Both the position numbers and the translations under genes were made by a program. The notes beneath the pieces are model-generated. The model was given only the letters and a program-made list of their open reading frames with translations, was not told where the DNA came from and searched no databases. This document shows positions 33,785-43,015 of a stretch of 64,000 bases of DNA, in pieces. How positions within the stretch are numbered: the first letter of the stretch is position 1; every line of letters starts with the position of its first letter. This stretch comes from Oscillospiraceae bacterium (lineage in GTDB: Bacteria > Bacillota > Clostridia > Oscillospirales > Ruminococcaceae), in contig DQFX01000070.1 in the NCBI GenBank assembly GCA_003531585.1, positions 7,085 to 71,084 of the forward strand. The letters run 5' to 3'.

Positions 33785-36376
33785 TTACAGCGTGTCCTTT
33801 ATGTCCTTGAGGAACATCAGCGCGTCCATCGGGGACATGGTGTTGATATCTGCGGCGCGCAGCTTCGCGATGGCGTTCTGCTCGTTTATCGCGGTGAAGC
33901 TGAACTGATGATCCGCAGTCTTTTCGATGGTCTCGGAAAGCTTTGTCCTTCCGAGTTTTTCAAGCTCCACAAGCTCTTCCTTGGCGCGGTTTATCACCTT
34001 CTGCGGAAGTCCAGCCAGCTTTGCGACCTCGATTCCGTAGCTGTCGTCCGTGCCGCCCTCGCATATCTTGTGAAGGAACCTCAGCTCGTCGCCGCGCTTG
34101 ACCGCCGCAACGCTGAAATTCCGTATGCCGTCGTATTCCTTCTCCATCGAGATAAGCTCGTGATAGTGCGTCGCGAACAGCGTTTTGCAGCCGATAGCCT
34201 TTCCGCTGATGTACTCCGCGACCGCCTTCGCGATGGAAATTCCGTCGAATGTCGATGTTCCCCTGCCTATCTCGTCAAGAATGACAAGGCTTTTTTTGGT
34301 GGCGTTCTTGAGTATCTCCGCGACTTCGTTCATCTCTACCATGAACGTCGACTGCCCGGAGGTCAGGTCGTCGGACGCGCCCACACGGGTGAATATCTTA
34401 TCCACTACGCCTATCTTCGCGTACTCCGCCGGGACGAAGCAGCCTATCTGCGCCATCAGCACGATTATCGCGGTCTGCCGCATGAACGTGGATTTACCCG
34501 ACATGTTCGGTCCGGTGATTATCATGAGCCGATTGGAGTTCGTGTCGAGGTAGGTGTCGTTCGGCGTGAACGGGTGGTCGGTGAGCATTTTCTCAATGAC
34601 CGGGTGGCGCCCGCCGCGTATCTCTATAACGCTGTCGAGGGTCATTTCCGGCTTTACATAGCCATTCTCGATGGATGCCTGCGCATAGCTGCACAGTACG
34701 TCCACCGCAGCGACCGCCGCAGCAGCCGCCTGAACCGCTTCAAGCCGCGTTCCGATAAATTCGCGCACCTCGCCGAATATCGCCTGCTCCAGCGCGAGTA
34801 TCTTGTCGTTAGCGCCGAGTATATCGGACTCGACCTTCTTCAGCTCCTCGGTGATGTAGCGCTCGCCGGTGGTGAGGGTCTGCTTCCTTATGTAATGCGC
34901 CGGGACCTGGTCGAGCTGCCCCTTGGAAACCTCTATGTAATAGCCGAATACGCGGTTGTAACCGACTTTAAGCGTGCGTATCCCGGTGGCGGCGCGTTCA
35001 CGCTCCTCGATTTCGGTCAGGATATCCTTGCCGCCGCCGGTTATCTTGCGCAGGCGGTCTATCTCCTCGTTGAAGCCGTCCTTGATAACGCCGCCGTCCT
35101 TGAGGGTCAGGGGCGGGTCGTCGACTATCGCGTTTTCTACCAGCGAGGAAACGTCGTTCAGCTCGTCTATCTCGCTGTTGAGCTTCCGGAAAAGCGCGCT
35201 GTCCACCCTGGAAATGCACTGCTTCAATCCCGGGAGCCGCGCGCAGGTCTGACCCAGCGCGTAGATATCCTTCGGGGACGCGGATTTGTACATTATGCGG
35301 GTCATGAGCCGCTCGAGGTCGTAGATGCCGTTCAGCGCGTCGCATATGTCGTAAAGCAGCGCGGAATCCTTCGTCAGAGCCTCCACCGCGTCGTGGCGCT
35401 TGAGTATCTCTGCGGGATTTATCAGCGGCTGCTCCAGCCATGTTTTAAGTTTGCGCCTGCCCATGGAGGTCACGGTCTTATCCAGCACCCACAGCAGCGA
35501 ACCTCGCTTTTCCTTGGTGCGCATGGTCTCGGTCAGCTCGAGGTTTCGGCGGGTCGTGAGGTTCAGACCCATGAACTCGCCGTCGGCATGAACGGTCAGC
35601 GATACGAAGCGCTTTACGGTCGCCTTCTGGGTCTCGCCGAAGTAGCGGAACATCGCGCACAGCGCCTGACGTACCAGCGGCATTTCGGATATTCCAAGCT
35701 CCGCGCCGTTTTCGAACTGGTCGGTGATGACCGACATATCCGAGCCGTCGAAGCTGCTTTCATCGAGCATTTCGCACAGACAGCGCTTGAGCCTGTCGCG
35801 CACGAAAGCGTGAACCTCTTTAAGGTCAAGGAACGCCTGGTTTATAAGTATCTCCACCGGGCTGAATCTTGACAGCTCGGAGATGATATCCTGCTCGATG
35901 TCCTTGCCGTTCTTGCTGAAAACATGCACCTCGCCTGTGGAGATATCCGCGAACACCAGAGCTGCGGACTTCCGCTCCTCATCGGGGCAGATGCAGGCGA
36001 TGTAGTTGTTGGAATCCTCGCTGAGCATGCTGGATTCAATGACCGTTCCGGCGGTGACGAGCCGGATAACGTCGCGCTCAACCAGACCCTTTGAAGCCGC
36101 CGGGTCGGTGAGCTGCTCGCAGATAGCCACCTTGAATCCCTTGTCTATGAGCTTCTTTATGTATATCTCGCAGCTATGATAGGGAACGCCGCACATCGGC
36201 GAACCCGCACGGGAGGTCAGAGCAAGCTCAAGCTCCCGGGACACGTTCTCTGCGTCCTCGAAGAACATCTCGTAGAAATCCCCCAGCCGGAAGAACAGTA
36301 TATAATCGCTGTACTTCTGCTTGATGTCAAGATACTGTTTCAGCATCGGGGACAGCTTATCCGATTCCTGCGCCAT
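33785..36376 (-). CDS. mutS: DNA mismatch repair protein MutS
   Basis: It recognises mispaired bases and small loops and recruits MutL. The 863-residue protein has the mismatch-binding FYEMFFEDA (Phe-X-Glu) near the N-terminus, the connector and clamp, and a C-terminal ATPase with GPNMSGKSTFMRQ, DEIGRGTSTFDG, TLFATHYHEL. GGGAGGTGCGGAAA precedes the ATG at 36376; the GTG three codons before lies inside that ribosome binding site. It is in a miaB-ylbF-like-mutS-mutL run. Confidence 0.98.
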   Translation of the reverse strand: MAQESDKLSPMLKQYLDIKQKYSDYILFFRLGDFYEMFFEDAENVSRELELALTSRAGSPMCGVPYHSCEIYIKKLIDKGFKVAICEQLTDPAASKGLVERDVIRLVTAGTVIESSMLSEDSNNYIACICPDEERKSAALVFADISTGEVHVFSKNGKDIEQDIISELSRFSPVEILINQAFLDLKEVHAFVRDRLKRCLCEMLDESSFDGSDMSVITDQFENGAELGISEMPLVRQALCAMFRYFGETQKATVKRFVSLTVHADGEFMGLNLTTRRNLELTETMRTKEKRGSLLWVLDKTVTSMGRRKLKTWLEQPLINPAEILKRHDAVEALTKDSALLYDICDALNGIYDLERLMTRIMYKSASPKDIYALGQTCARLPGLKQCISRVDSALFRKLNSEIDELNDVSSLVENAIVDDPPLTLKDGGVIKDGFNEEIDRLRKITGGGKDILTEIEERERAATGIRTLKVGYNRVFGYYIEVSKGQLDQVPAHYIRKQTLTTGERYITEELKKVESDILGANDKILALEQAIFGEVREFIGTRLEAVQAAAAAVAAVDVLCSYAQASIENGYVKPEMTLDSVIEIRGGRHPVIEKMLTDHPFTPNDTYLDTNSNRLMIITGPNMSGKSTFMRQTAIIVLMAQIGCFVPAEYAKIGVVDKIFTRVGASDDLTSGQSTFMVEMNEVAEILKNATKKSLVILDEIGRGTSTFDGISIAKAVAEYISGKAIGCKTLFATHYHELISMEKEYDGIRNFSVAAVKRGDELRFLHKICEGGTDDSYGIEVAKLAGLPQKVINRAKEELVELEKLGRTKLSETIEKTADHQFSFTAINEQNAIAKLRAADINTMSPMDALMFLKDIKDTL

Positions 36377-36409
36377 TTTCCGCACCTCCCTGTGAATTTG
36401 CCTTGTGAT

Positions 36410-36826
36410 TTAGCCGCAGCCGCCGCAGGTCGCGCAGCTTCCGGTGCAGCCGCTTGACTGTGTGGTCGGGCAGGTCATCGGGTCAGCGCCCTGGAGGGTC
36501 AGCGTGAGGACTGTGTTCACCTGGTTCATAAGGTCGTCCATTCCCTGCTTGGTAACGGTGAAAAGCGCCATGTTCTCGTTGGTCATGACCTTCTCGTATG
36601 CTTCCTGCATGTCTGCGTTCAGCTTCTGGAGCTTCTCCTTGTCCTGCTCCTCCTCCGGCTTGTTATACTCCATAGCGGCGTTCTGGCGGATAAGGTTGAA
36701 CTCGCCGATGAGGTTCTGAAGCTCTGTATCCTCGTCGTTCGCCTTCTTTGCCTTTGCGTACTCGATATAGCGCTCGTCCTCCTGGATAGCCTTGCCGAGC
36801 TCTCTTACTGCCTGTATTGCGTCCAT
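36410..36826 (-). CDS. YlbF/YmcA (RicA/RicF)-family protein with cysteine-rich tail
   Basis: The first 110 residues have the helical YlbF/YmcA fold signature (AVRELGKAIQEDERYIEYAKAKKANDEDTELQNLI). Bacillus RicA, RicF and RicT form an iron-sulphur complex that affects RNase Y-dependent mRNA processing, competence and sporulation, and ricA follows miaB there as here. The last 25 residues carry five cysteines (MTC..SGCTGSCATCGGCG), a tail that could bind a metal or Fe-S cluster. AAAGGAGAACAACT precedes the ATG. Function in this organism is inferred. Confidence 0.85.
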   Translation of the reverse strand: MDAIQAVRELGKAIQEDERYIEYAKAKKANDEDTELQNLIGEFNLIRQNAAMEYNKPEEEQDKEKLQKLNADMQEAYEKVMTNENMALFTVTKQGMDDLMNQVNTVLTLTLQGADPMTCPTTQSSGCTGSCATCGGCG

Positions 36827-36838
36827 AGTTGTTCTCCT

Positions 36839-38236
36839 TTACACTAGTTCTCCGATGAGCGCCCAGTTGAGCGCGTCGGTTATCTTCACATCAACGAAGC
36901 TGCCGATAAGCGACTTATCCCCGTCGAAGTCAACGATTATATTCTGTATGCTCTTTCCGGTGAGACAGCCGTCCCGGGTCCTGCCCGGACCCTCGCACAG
37001 CACTCTCATGGTCCTGCCGATGTAGTCATGATAGGAAGAGCAGCCTATCTCGCCCTGCACTTCCAGCAGCTCGCGGAACCACCTGCCCTTCTCCTCCTGG
37101 GAAATCGGGTCGGGCATTTCCGCCGCCTTTGTTCCCTTGCGCGGGCTGTAGATGAACGTGAACAGCGAATCGTACTTCACCTCGCGGATAAGGCTGAGCG
37201 TCTCCTGGAAGTCCTCGTAGGTCTCGCCGGGGAAGCCGACGATGATGTCGGAGGTCAGCGCTACGTCCGGGATATGCTCCTTCGCGTAGTTTATCAGCTC
37301 CAGGTAGTGCTCCCGGGTGTAGCTGCGGTTCATCAGCTTCAGTATACGGCTGCTGCCGCTCTGCACCGGAAGGTGGAAGTGCCTCGTTACCTTTTCGCAC
37401 TCGGCGATGGTGTCGATAAGCTCGTGAGTAGCGTCCTTCGGGTGGCTGGACATGTAGCTTATCTTGAACTCCCCGGGTATCGCGTTTATGCGCCGCAGAA
37501 GCTCCGGGAAATCAACGTCGGTGCCCCTGCCGTAGCTGTTTACGTTCTGACCCAGCAGCAGCAGCTCCTTGTAGCCGTCTGCAACGAGCTGCTCCGCCTC
37601 GCGGACTATCTCCTCCGGGTCGCGGGAGCGCTCCCTGCCGCGTACGTACGGCACTATGCAGTAGGTGCAGAAGTTGTTGCAGCCGTACATTATCGGAATG
37701 CTCGCCTTGAGTTTGCTCTCCCGGCGAAGCGGTATCCCCTCGGCGATAACGCCGTCCATCTGCGGTATTGATATCTGCCGCTTGTGGGTGGTCAGCGCCT
37801 CGTAAATTAGCTGCGGAAGCGTATGCAGAACGTGAGTTCCGAACACCATGTCCACATAGGGGAAGCTCTTTTTTATACGTTCCGTGATGTGCTCCTGCTG
37901 AACCATGCAGCCGCACACTCCGATGAGCATGTCCGGCTTGAGCTTTTTGTTGTGTTTGAGCGCGCCGAGATTTCCGAACACCCTGTCCTCGGCGTTTTCA
38001 CGAACCGCGCAGGTATTGAAAAGCACGAGGTCGGCTCCGTCGGCGGAATCCGAGAATCCGTATCCCATCATCGCGAGCATGCCCTTTATCTTCTCGCCGT
38101 CGCTGACGTTCTGCTGGCAGCCGAAGCTGTGGACGTGGGCTATCGGAGGCAGCTCCCGGGCGGAATTGAGTTCACGCACCTTTCCAGCATATTCCTTCTG
38201 TGCCGCTGTTTCCGCGGCAGTTACTTTTGTCGTCAT
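36839..38236 (-). CDS. miaB: tRNA-2-methylthio-N6-dimethylallyladenosine synthase
   Basis: This radical-SAM enzyme adds the methylthio group to i6A37 of tRNA, completing what MiaA starts. The 465-residue protein has the N-terminal UPF0004 domain with its three cysteines (GCQQN, FNTCAVRENAEDRV, GVCGCMVQQE), the radical SAM motif CNNFCTYC, and a C-terminal TRAM domain (GKSIQNIIVDFDGDKSLIGSFVDVKITDALNWALIGEL). AAAGGAACTGAAAC precedes the ATG. It is preceded by a 220-bp leader full of hairpins. Confidence 0.97.
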   Translation of the reverse strand: MTTKVTAAETAAQKEYAGKVRELNSARELPPIAHVHSFGCQQNVSDGEKIKGMLAMMGYGFSDSADGADLVLFNTCAVRENAEDRVFGNLGALKHNKKLKPDMLIGVCGCMVQQEHITERIKKSFPYVDMVFGTHVLHTLPQLIYEALTTHKRQISIPQMDGVIAEGIPLRRESKLKASIPIMYGCNNFCTYCIVPYVRGRERSRDPEEIVREAEQLVADGYKELLLLGQNVNSYGRGTDVDFPELLRRINAIPGEFKISYMSSHPKDATHELIDTIAECEKVTRHFHLPVQSGSSRILKLMNRSYTREHYLELINYAKEHIPDVALTSDIIVGFPGETYEDFQETLSLIREVKYDSLFTFIYSPRKGTKAAEMPDPISQEEKGRWFRELLEVQGEIGCSSYHDYIGRTMRVLCEGPGRTRDGCLTGKSIQNIIVDFDGDKSLIGSFVDVKITDALNWALIGELV

Positions 38237-38300
38237 GTTTCAGTTCCTTTATATTTTCTGCGTTAAGATAATAATTTCAGCTTGTTGAAAAAGTGTTCTT

Positions 38301-38458
38301 TGCCCGCGTAGTGGGCATTTGAAATCCATTTTTTGACCCAGCTTTGCCGGGTCAAAAAATACCTCTATCCGCGCAAGTGTGCGGGTTGGCGGCAAAGCCG
38401 CCAAGACGTGCGCGCGTCGCGGATGCGCTGCGGAAAAGTCCAAATGGGATTTTTCTGA
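38301..38458. repeat. Palindromic element with stacked hairpins in the miaB leader
   Basis: This intergenic block holds nested inverted repeats: an outer pairing (AAATCCATTT with AAATGGGATTT), TGCCC/GGGCA at 38301-38317, TTTTTTGACCC/GGGTCAAAAAA at 38330-38358, and GGCGGC/GCCGCC at 38388-38402. Neither strand has a terminator-like T-run after the GC stems. It looks like an intergenic repeat element, here between the miaB promoter and start. Confidence 0.6.
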
Positions 38459-38468
38459 CGGTCTTAAT

Positions 38469-38497
38469 ATTTTATCACGTATGCTTCAAAAAATCAA
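38469..38497 (-). promoter_or_regulatory. Sigma-A promoter of miaB
   Basis: TTGATT (38492-38497) and TAAAAT (38469-38474) are 17 bp apart on the minus strand. The transcript would carry the hairpin block as a 220-base leader. Confidence 0.65.
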
Positions 38498-38498
38498 G

Positions 38499-39164
38499 TC
38501 ATTTCGGCTTGGGAGTTCTTGCAAACACCGCGGCTGAGACCGACTCTGCTCCCGCTTTCCGGAGCTTTTCAGCTATGCAGCTCAGCGTCGCCCCGGTGGT
38601 GCAGACGTCGTCGATGAGCAGTATTTTCCTGCCGACTGCGCCCTCCGGGTTGGAAACTGCGTATGAGCGGCGGGCGTTCTCCCAGCGTTCCGCAGCGCTC
38701 AGCCGCTTCTGCTCGGATTTGTTCCCGACGACTTGGAGCAGGTCGAGGTAGGGTTTGCGGCATATTTCAGCGCACAGCTTCGCTATCATCCGGCTTTGCG
38801 CGTACCCAAGCTCGGCACGGCGCGCTCTGCCCGTCGGGACCGCCGTTATCACGTCTGCGGTCTCTATCAGTTCCCGGGCATTCTCGGCGATAAGCACCGC
38901 GAATGCGTCGATCGGGTAGCGGTACCAGCCGTCCTTCATGCGGAGAACCGCGCTCCTCGCCCTGCCGGTATAACTGCACACCGCCGAGAATCCGTCCAGC
39001 CCCTCGGGAATATCTCCGTGGGAATCAACGAATTTCAGGCGGTCATAACATCCGGCGCACCAGAACTCGGTAACTCCGATGATCCTGTCGCAGAACGGAC
39101 AGCGGTTCGGAAGAAAGAACGCCGCCGCGCGCCTGCGCAGCTCCCAGGCTCTGAGCCGCTTCAT
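38499..39164 (-). CDS. ComF-family protein (phosphoribosyltransferase-like)
   Basis: This 221-residue protein has an N-terminal zinc-ribbon (CPFCDRI, then CAGCYDRL) and a C-terminal phosphoribosyltransferase-like domain with the PRPP motif ILLIDDVCTTGATL. The middle carries the family's AVPTGRARRAELGYAQSRMIAKLC. ComFC acts in DNA uptake in competent Bacillus, but its reaction is unknown and the family is widespread in bacteria that are not known to be competent. It overlaps recD2 by four bases, so the two are coupled; both handle DNA in other organisms. Confidence 0.9.
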   Translation of the reverse strand: MKRLRAWELRRRAAAFFLPNRCPFCDRIIGVTEFWCAGCYDRLKFVDSHGDIPEGLDGFSAVCSYTGRARSAVLRMKDGWYRYPIDAFAVLIAENARELIETADVITAVPTGRARRAELGYAQSRMIAKLCAEICRKPYLDLLQVVGNKSEQKRLSAAERWENARRSYAVSNPEGAVGRKILLIDDVCTTGATLSCIAEKLRKAGAESVSAAVFARTPKPK

Positions 39165-41362
39165 ACGAACATATCCTCAAGCATGGGCTTCAGGCAGGAG
39201 TACCTCATCATTCTGCGGTCGTTCTCCACCATGCTCTGAACCTTGCGGACGGTCCCTATCAGTATCAGAGTGCTTTTCGCACGTGTGACCGCCGTGTACA
39301 GCAGATTGCGGTAGGTCAGCTTATCCATGCCGTTCGGAAGCGGGATTATCACCGCCGGATACTCGCTGCCCTGGCTCTTATGTATCGTCACCGCATAGGC
39401 GTGCTCTATCTTCTTCATCATCTCCGCGTCGTAGGTTGCCTTGCGCCCGTCGAAATCTATCTCCAGGCGGTTGTTGACCTTGTCCGCTGTGCGTATCAGC
39501 CCGATATCCCCGTTGAAGATACCGTGGGAAAGCTCCGCGCCCTTGCGCCACTCGACGTCGTAGTCGTTGCGGGTCTGCATTATCTTGTCGCCGTTGCGGA
39601 ACAGAGTGTTTCCGAATTTCACCTCGGAACGCCCCTTTGCCGGAGGATTCAGGGCAAGCTGAAGCTCCTTGTTGATGTTCTGCGTGCCAACCACGCCTAT
39701 CCTCGACGGACACAGAACCTGTATATCCTCCAGCGGCGAATAGCCGTAGCTTGCCGGGAGCCTGCGCTTGCACAGGTCGACTACCAGGCGCAGCGTGTCC
39801 TCCTCGGAGGCAGACTCCATAAAGAAGAAATCGCTGCGGCGGTCGTTCAGGATCGGCATTTCGCCGTCCACTATGCGGTGCGCATTCGTGACTATAAGAC
39901 TCTGCGCCGCCTGGCGGAATATCTCCTTTAATTCCACCGCCGGAACCCTTCCGCTGGAAATAAGGTCGCGCAGGATATTTCCAGCGCCAACCGACGGGAG
40001 CTGGTTGCTGTCACCGACCATGATGAGGCGCGTCCTCGGGCGTATTGCCTTCAGCAGCGAATCCATCAGCAGCGTGTCAACCATCGACATCTCGTCGATT
40101 ATCAGCACGTCGCAGGTCAGCGGGTTGTCCTCACGGCGCTTGAACGCGTGGGACTTGGAACTGAAATCCACCTCCAGCAGGCGGTGGATCGTCTGCGCCG
40201 GAGCGCCGGTGAGATCCGCCATGCGCTTCGCAGCGCGCCCCGTCGGAGCCGCCAGCTTCATTTTCAGCCCGCGCTTCCTGCACAGTGAAATCACTGCGTT
40301 GAGCGTGGTGGTCTTACCGGTGCCGGGGCCTCCGGTAAGTATGAACACATGATTGTTCATGCAGCCGTTTATCGCTTCCCGCTGGAGCGCCTCGTACCTT
40401 ATTCCCTGCTCCAGCTCCACGCCGGCTATCTCCTGCGAGAAATCCACCTCGCCGCCGTCGCTGCGCTTTATCATCTCGGCGAGCTTCTCGGCTATGCTGC
40501 ACTCCGCGCGGTAGTATTCCGTCAAGAATACATACTTGTCGTCGTACTTGTCGCAGCGGGTTATATCTCCGCGCTCCTCCGCCATCATCAGACCGTTCCA
40601 GAACTGCTTTTCGTTTACCTGAAGCTCATAGGTCACGCGGTCGGAGAGGTCGTTCTCCGTTATGCAGGTGTGCCCGTTGTTGGCGTTCTCGCGCAGGCAC
40701 CAGAGTATCCCGGCTAATATGCGCTCCTCGCTGTCCATCGGGAAATCCATGTCCCGCGCCACCCGGTCGGCTTCCCGGAACGGCAGTTCGATCCCCATGC
40801 CGCACAGGCACCATGGGTTATCCTCCACCGCCTGGACGGTGTTCAGCTCGTACTTCTTCCACGCAAGAGCCACGACGGACGGAGAAAGTCCGTACCGCGC
40901 AAAATATGTGACCGCCTTGCGAAGTCCTGCGATCCTCCGGAAGTCCTCGCCTATCTTCTTCGCGCTTTCGGGGCTTATTCCCTTTATCGAGGAAAGCTGT
41001 CCAGGGTCGTTTTCGATCATCTCAAGCGTCCTGCTTCCGAACGCGGTTACTATGCGCTTTGCCATCGCCGGACCTATCCCGGCGATAACGCCGGAGCCTA
41101 AAAACTTCCGCACGGCGCTCTCGGTGTTCGGAAGGCTCCGCTCGCAGACCTCCGCCTTGAACTGCCTGCCGTATTTCGGCGAGTTGATGTACTCCCCGAG
41201 CAGGGTGAGGCTCTCGCCCTCCCGGACATCGCCGAGATTGCCCACGACGGTCACGAGTTCGCCGCCGCAGTCGAGGTCAACGACGATGTAGCCGTTGTCC
41301 TCGTTATAGAATACCACGTCCTCTACCGTTCCGGTGAGAGTTACTGCCGATTCCCTATCCAA
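39161..41362 (-). CDS. recD2: RecD2-type ATP-dependent DNA helicase
   Basis: This 5'-3' helicase probably acts in DNA repair apart from RecBCD. The protein (733 residues from this start) has the N-terminal OB-like and helix-hairpin-helix region typical of RecD2 (GVIAGIGPAMAKRIVTAFGSRTL), then the SF1 motifs GGPGTGKTTTLNAV, DVLIIDEMSMVDTLL, VGDSNQLPSVGAGN, and AVTIHKSQGSEYPAVI with a final VTRAKSTLIL. The start is uncertain. I favour the TTG at 41362, preceded by GGTGA, because a start at 41419 would overlap the upstream gene by 50 bp. Confidence 0.93.
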   Translation of the reverse strand: MDRESAVTLTGTVEDVVFYNEDNGYIVVDLDCGGELVTVVGNLGDVREGESLTLLGEYINSPKYGRQFKAEVCERSLPNTESAVRKFLGSGVIAGIGPAMAKRIVTAFGSRTLEMIENDPGQLSSIKGISPESAKKIGEDFRRIAGLRKAVTYFARYGLSPSVVALAWKKYELNTVQAVEDNPWCLCGMGIELPFREADRVARDMDFPMDSEERILAGILWCLRENANNGHTCITENDLSDRVTYELQVNEKQFWNGLMMAEERGDITRCDKYDDKYVFLTEYYRAECSIAEKLAEMIKRSDGGEVDFSQEIAGVELEQGIRYEALQREAINGCMNNHVFILTGGPGTGKTTTLNAVISLCRKRGLKMKLAAPTGRAAKRMADLTGAPAQTIHRLLEVDFSSKSHAFKRREDNPLTCDVLIIDEMSMVDTLLMDSLLKAIRPRTRLIMVGDSNQLPSVGAGNILRDLISSGRVPAVELKEIFRQAAQSLIVTNAHRIVDGEMPILNDRRSDFFFMESASEEDTLRLVVDLCKRRLPASYGYSPLEDIQVLCPSRIGVVGTQNINKELQLALNPPAKGRSEVKFGNTLFRNGDKIMQTRNDYDVEWRKGAELSHGIFNGDIGLIRTADKVNNRLEIDFDGRKATYDAEMMKKIEHAYAVTIHKSQGSEYPAVIIPLPNGMDKLTYRNLLYTAVTRAKSTLILIGTVRKVQSMVENDRRMMRYSCLKPMLEDMFV

Positions 41363-41369
41363 AATCTGA

Positions 41370-41651
41370 TCACCGCTCCGTTGTGTTGTAAAAGCTGACG
41401 TTGCCGTACTTTTCGGCAAGCCGCACTGCGTCCTCGTCCCATTCGTTCCCCGCTGAAAGTATTACCACCCGCCGGACGTGCGGGTCCCTTCTCACCGACG
41501 CGACAAATCCGTCGAGGTCCTCGCCGCTGCGCACGAATACGTCATGCTTCACGGAGCATCTGGTGAGCACCGCCCAGGCGATGAGCTTCACCAGCACGGT
41601 AAGCCCGAAAATCAGCAGGAACATTATCGAAAAAACATACAGGAACTCCAT
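41370..41651 (-). CDS. Small single-pass membrane protein, unknown function
   Basis: This 93-residue protein has one hydrophobic helix near the start (LYVFSIMFLLIFGLTVLVKLIAWAVL), then a soluble 60-residue domain (GEDLDGFVASVRRDPHVRRVVILSAGNEWDEDAVRLAEKYGNVSFY). The domain has alternating hydrophobic residues as in a beta-alpha-beta unit. I recognise no family. GGAGGCGGTGTAT precedes the ATG at 41651. It sits between prmA and recD2 on the same strand, likely in their operon. Confidence 0.75.
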   Translation of the reverse strand: MEFLYVFSIMFLLIFGLTVLVKLIAWAVLTRCSVKHDVFVRSGEDLDGFVASVRRDPHVRRVVILSAGNEWDEDAVRLAEKYGNVSFYNTTER

Positions 41652-41696
41652 ATACACCGCCTCCTGCGGCAGTATATGCAGCCCGCCTGCGTTCTG

Positions 41697-42665
41697 TTAT
41701 CTGTGGAGGATTATGCAGTTCCAGCCCTCTTCGCTGCGGCTGTCCGCGATAACAAATCCGTTTTCGGTCAGGGCTGCGTTCACTTCGTCAAGGCGCTCGT
41801 CGATTATTCCGGAAACTATGAGGGTCGCGTCTGGCTTCATGAATCCTGCGAACAGCGGGCTCATGCCGATTATGACGTCTGCAACGATGTTCGCACACAC
41901 TACGTCGTAGCCGGTGCCGAGCTTACTCCGCAGCTCCGCGTCGTCGATGATGTTGCCGCAGTACGCGGTGTAGTGCTCATGGGTGAAATTGTTCTTTTCA
42001 ACGTTCTCGGAAGCGGTCTTTACCGCGTTCTCGAAAATGTCGCACATCGTGACCTTCTCAGCGCCGAAAAGCAGCGAAGCGATGGACAGAATGCCGCTTC
42101 CGCAGCCGAGGTCGAGGACCTTTGCACCGGGCTTCACGATATCCTCGAGCGCTTCCATCACGAGCTTTGTGGTGTGGTGCTGACCTGTTCCGAACGTGGA
42201 CGCCGGGTCTATCTCAAGGATACGGTCGCCGTCGGCGGGGGTGATGTCCTCCCAGGAGGGCTTAACTACCAGGGTCTTTCCTACGCGGAACGGCTTGTAG
42301 TATTTCTTCCAGTTGTTAGCCCAGTCCTCTTCCTTTACGTTTGCAAGCTCCATGCGGAGTTTGCCGTAATAGCCGTCGGAATTGTTCTGCTTCCAGCTCT
42401 CGATGAGGGAGCGTATCGCCGCGAGGGTCTCGGCGCCCTGCGCGTTGTCGTGGACGTACAGCGTGATGTGCGGCTCTACCTTGCTCAGACCCATCAGCTC
42501 GTCGTCTACATAGTCCCAGTTCGCGTTTTTGTCCGCCAGGAAGCTCTCAAAATCCGCACTGTCGCTGATTATAAAGCCAGTTATGCCGTAGTCGGTCAGC
42601 GCTCCGGTGATCCCGTCTATCGCCTGGGACGCGGCGTAGATGTCAGCCTGTATAAAGTTATCCAT
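41697..42665 (-). CDS. prmA: Ribosomal protein L11 methyltransferase
   Basis: It trimethylates ribosomal protein L11. The 322-residue protein has the SAM-binding motif VLDLGCGSGILSIASLLFGAEKVTMCDI and the PrmA signatures EIDPASTFGTGQHHTTKL and DVVCANIVADVI. AGGAGAACAGAT precedes the ATG at 42665. A strong promoter with leader lies upstream. In many bacteria it adjoins heat-shock or DNA-repair genes; here it begins a unit with recD2 and comF. Confidence 0.95.
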   Translation of the reverse strand: MDNFIQADIYAASQAIDGITGALTDYGITGFIISDSADFESFLADKNANWDYVDDELMGLSKVEPHITLYVHDNAQGAETLAAIRSLIESWKQNNSDGYYGKLRMELANVKEEDWANNWKKYYKPFRVGKTLVVKPSWEDITPADGDRILEIDPASTFGTGQHHTTKLVMEALEDIVKPGAKVLDLGCGSGILSIASLLFGAEKVTMCDIFENAVKTASENVEKNNFTHEHYTAYCGNIIDDAELRSKLGTGYDVVCANIVADVIIGMSPLFAGFMKPDATLIVSGIIDERLDEVNAALTENGFVIADSRSEEGWNCIILHR

Positions 42666-42711
42666 ATCTGTTCTCCTGTCAAATTCATATGCACATAATA
42701 GTACATGATAC

Positions 42712-42740
42712 ATTATACACTATTTCCCCCGATAAATCAA
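42712..42740 (-). promoter_or_regulatory. Sigma-A promoter of prmA
   Basis: TTGATT (42735-42740) and TATAAT (42712-42717) are 17 bp apart on the minus strand, 47 bp before the ATG. It is divergent from the dapL promoter, with 31 bp between their -35 boxes. Confidence 0.83.
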
Positions 42741-42771
42741 GTGGGAATTTTACCGCCCGGACAAAAAGCCG

Positions 42772-42800
42772 TTGACAAACAGCCCGAAATATAGTAAAAT
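42772..42800 (+). promoter_or_regulatory. Sigma-A promoter of dapL
   Basis: TTGACA (42772-42777) and TAAAAT (42795-42800) are 17 bp apart. The palindromic element starts about 40 bp downstream, so the mRNA leader of dapL includes it. A small hairpin (AATTCCG/CGGAATT) precedes the element at about 42813-42835. Confidence 0.8.
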
Positions 42801-42840
42801 ATAGTTTGAACTAATTCCGCTGCGTTACGGAATTAAACTA

Positions 42841-43015
42841 AGGCAATACCGCACAAAGATTGTGCGTGTATTGCGCAGTCAGATTTTTCGTCAGATTGTA
42901 CAATGAGGACGACGCAAGGCTGACGCCTTGCTAGGACGAATTGTGCAAGATGACGGAAAATATGCAAGCAAGACACGTGCAAAATCCTATAAATGGTCTT
43001 TGTGCGGTGTTGCCC
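42841..43015. mobile_element. MITE-like palindromic element in the dapL leader
   Basis: The 175-bp element begins AGGCAATACCGCACAAAGA (42841-42859) and ends with the inverted copy at 42997-43015 (17 of 19 positions match). Both ends are flanked by TA, as expected for insertion at a TA target (IS630/Tc1-type). The two halves are complementary along most of their length, with a central GCAAGGC/GCCTTGC hairpin at 42914-42931. No transposase frame is inside, so it would be mobilised in trans if at all. Confidence 0.75.

Noticed and set aside
33689..35872. 727-residue plus-strand open frame opposite mutS
   Set aside because: Antisense shadow; mutS is full length with all motifs, and the frame has no start signal.
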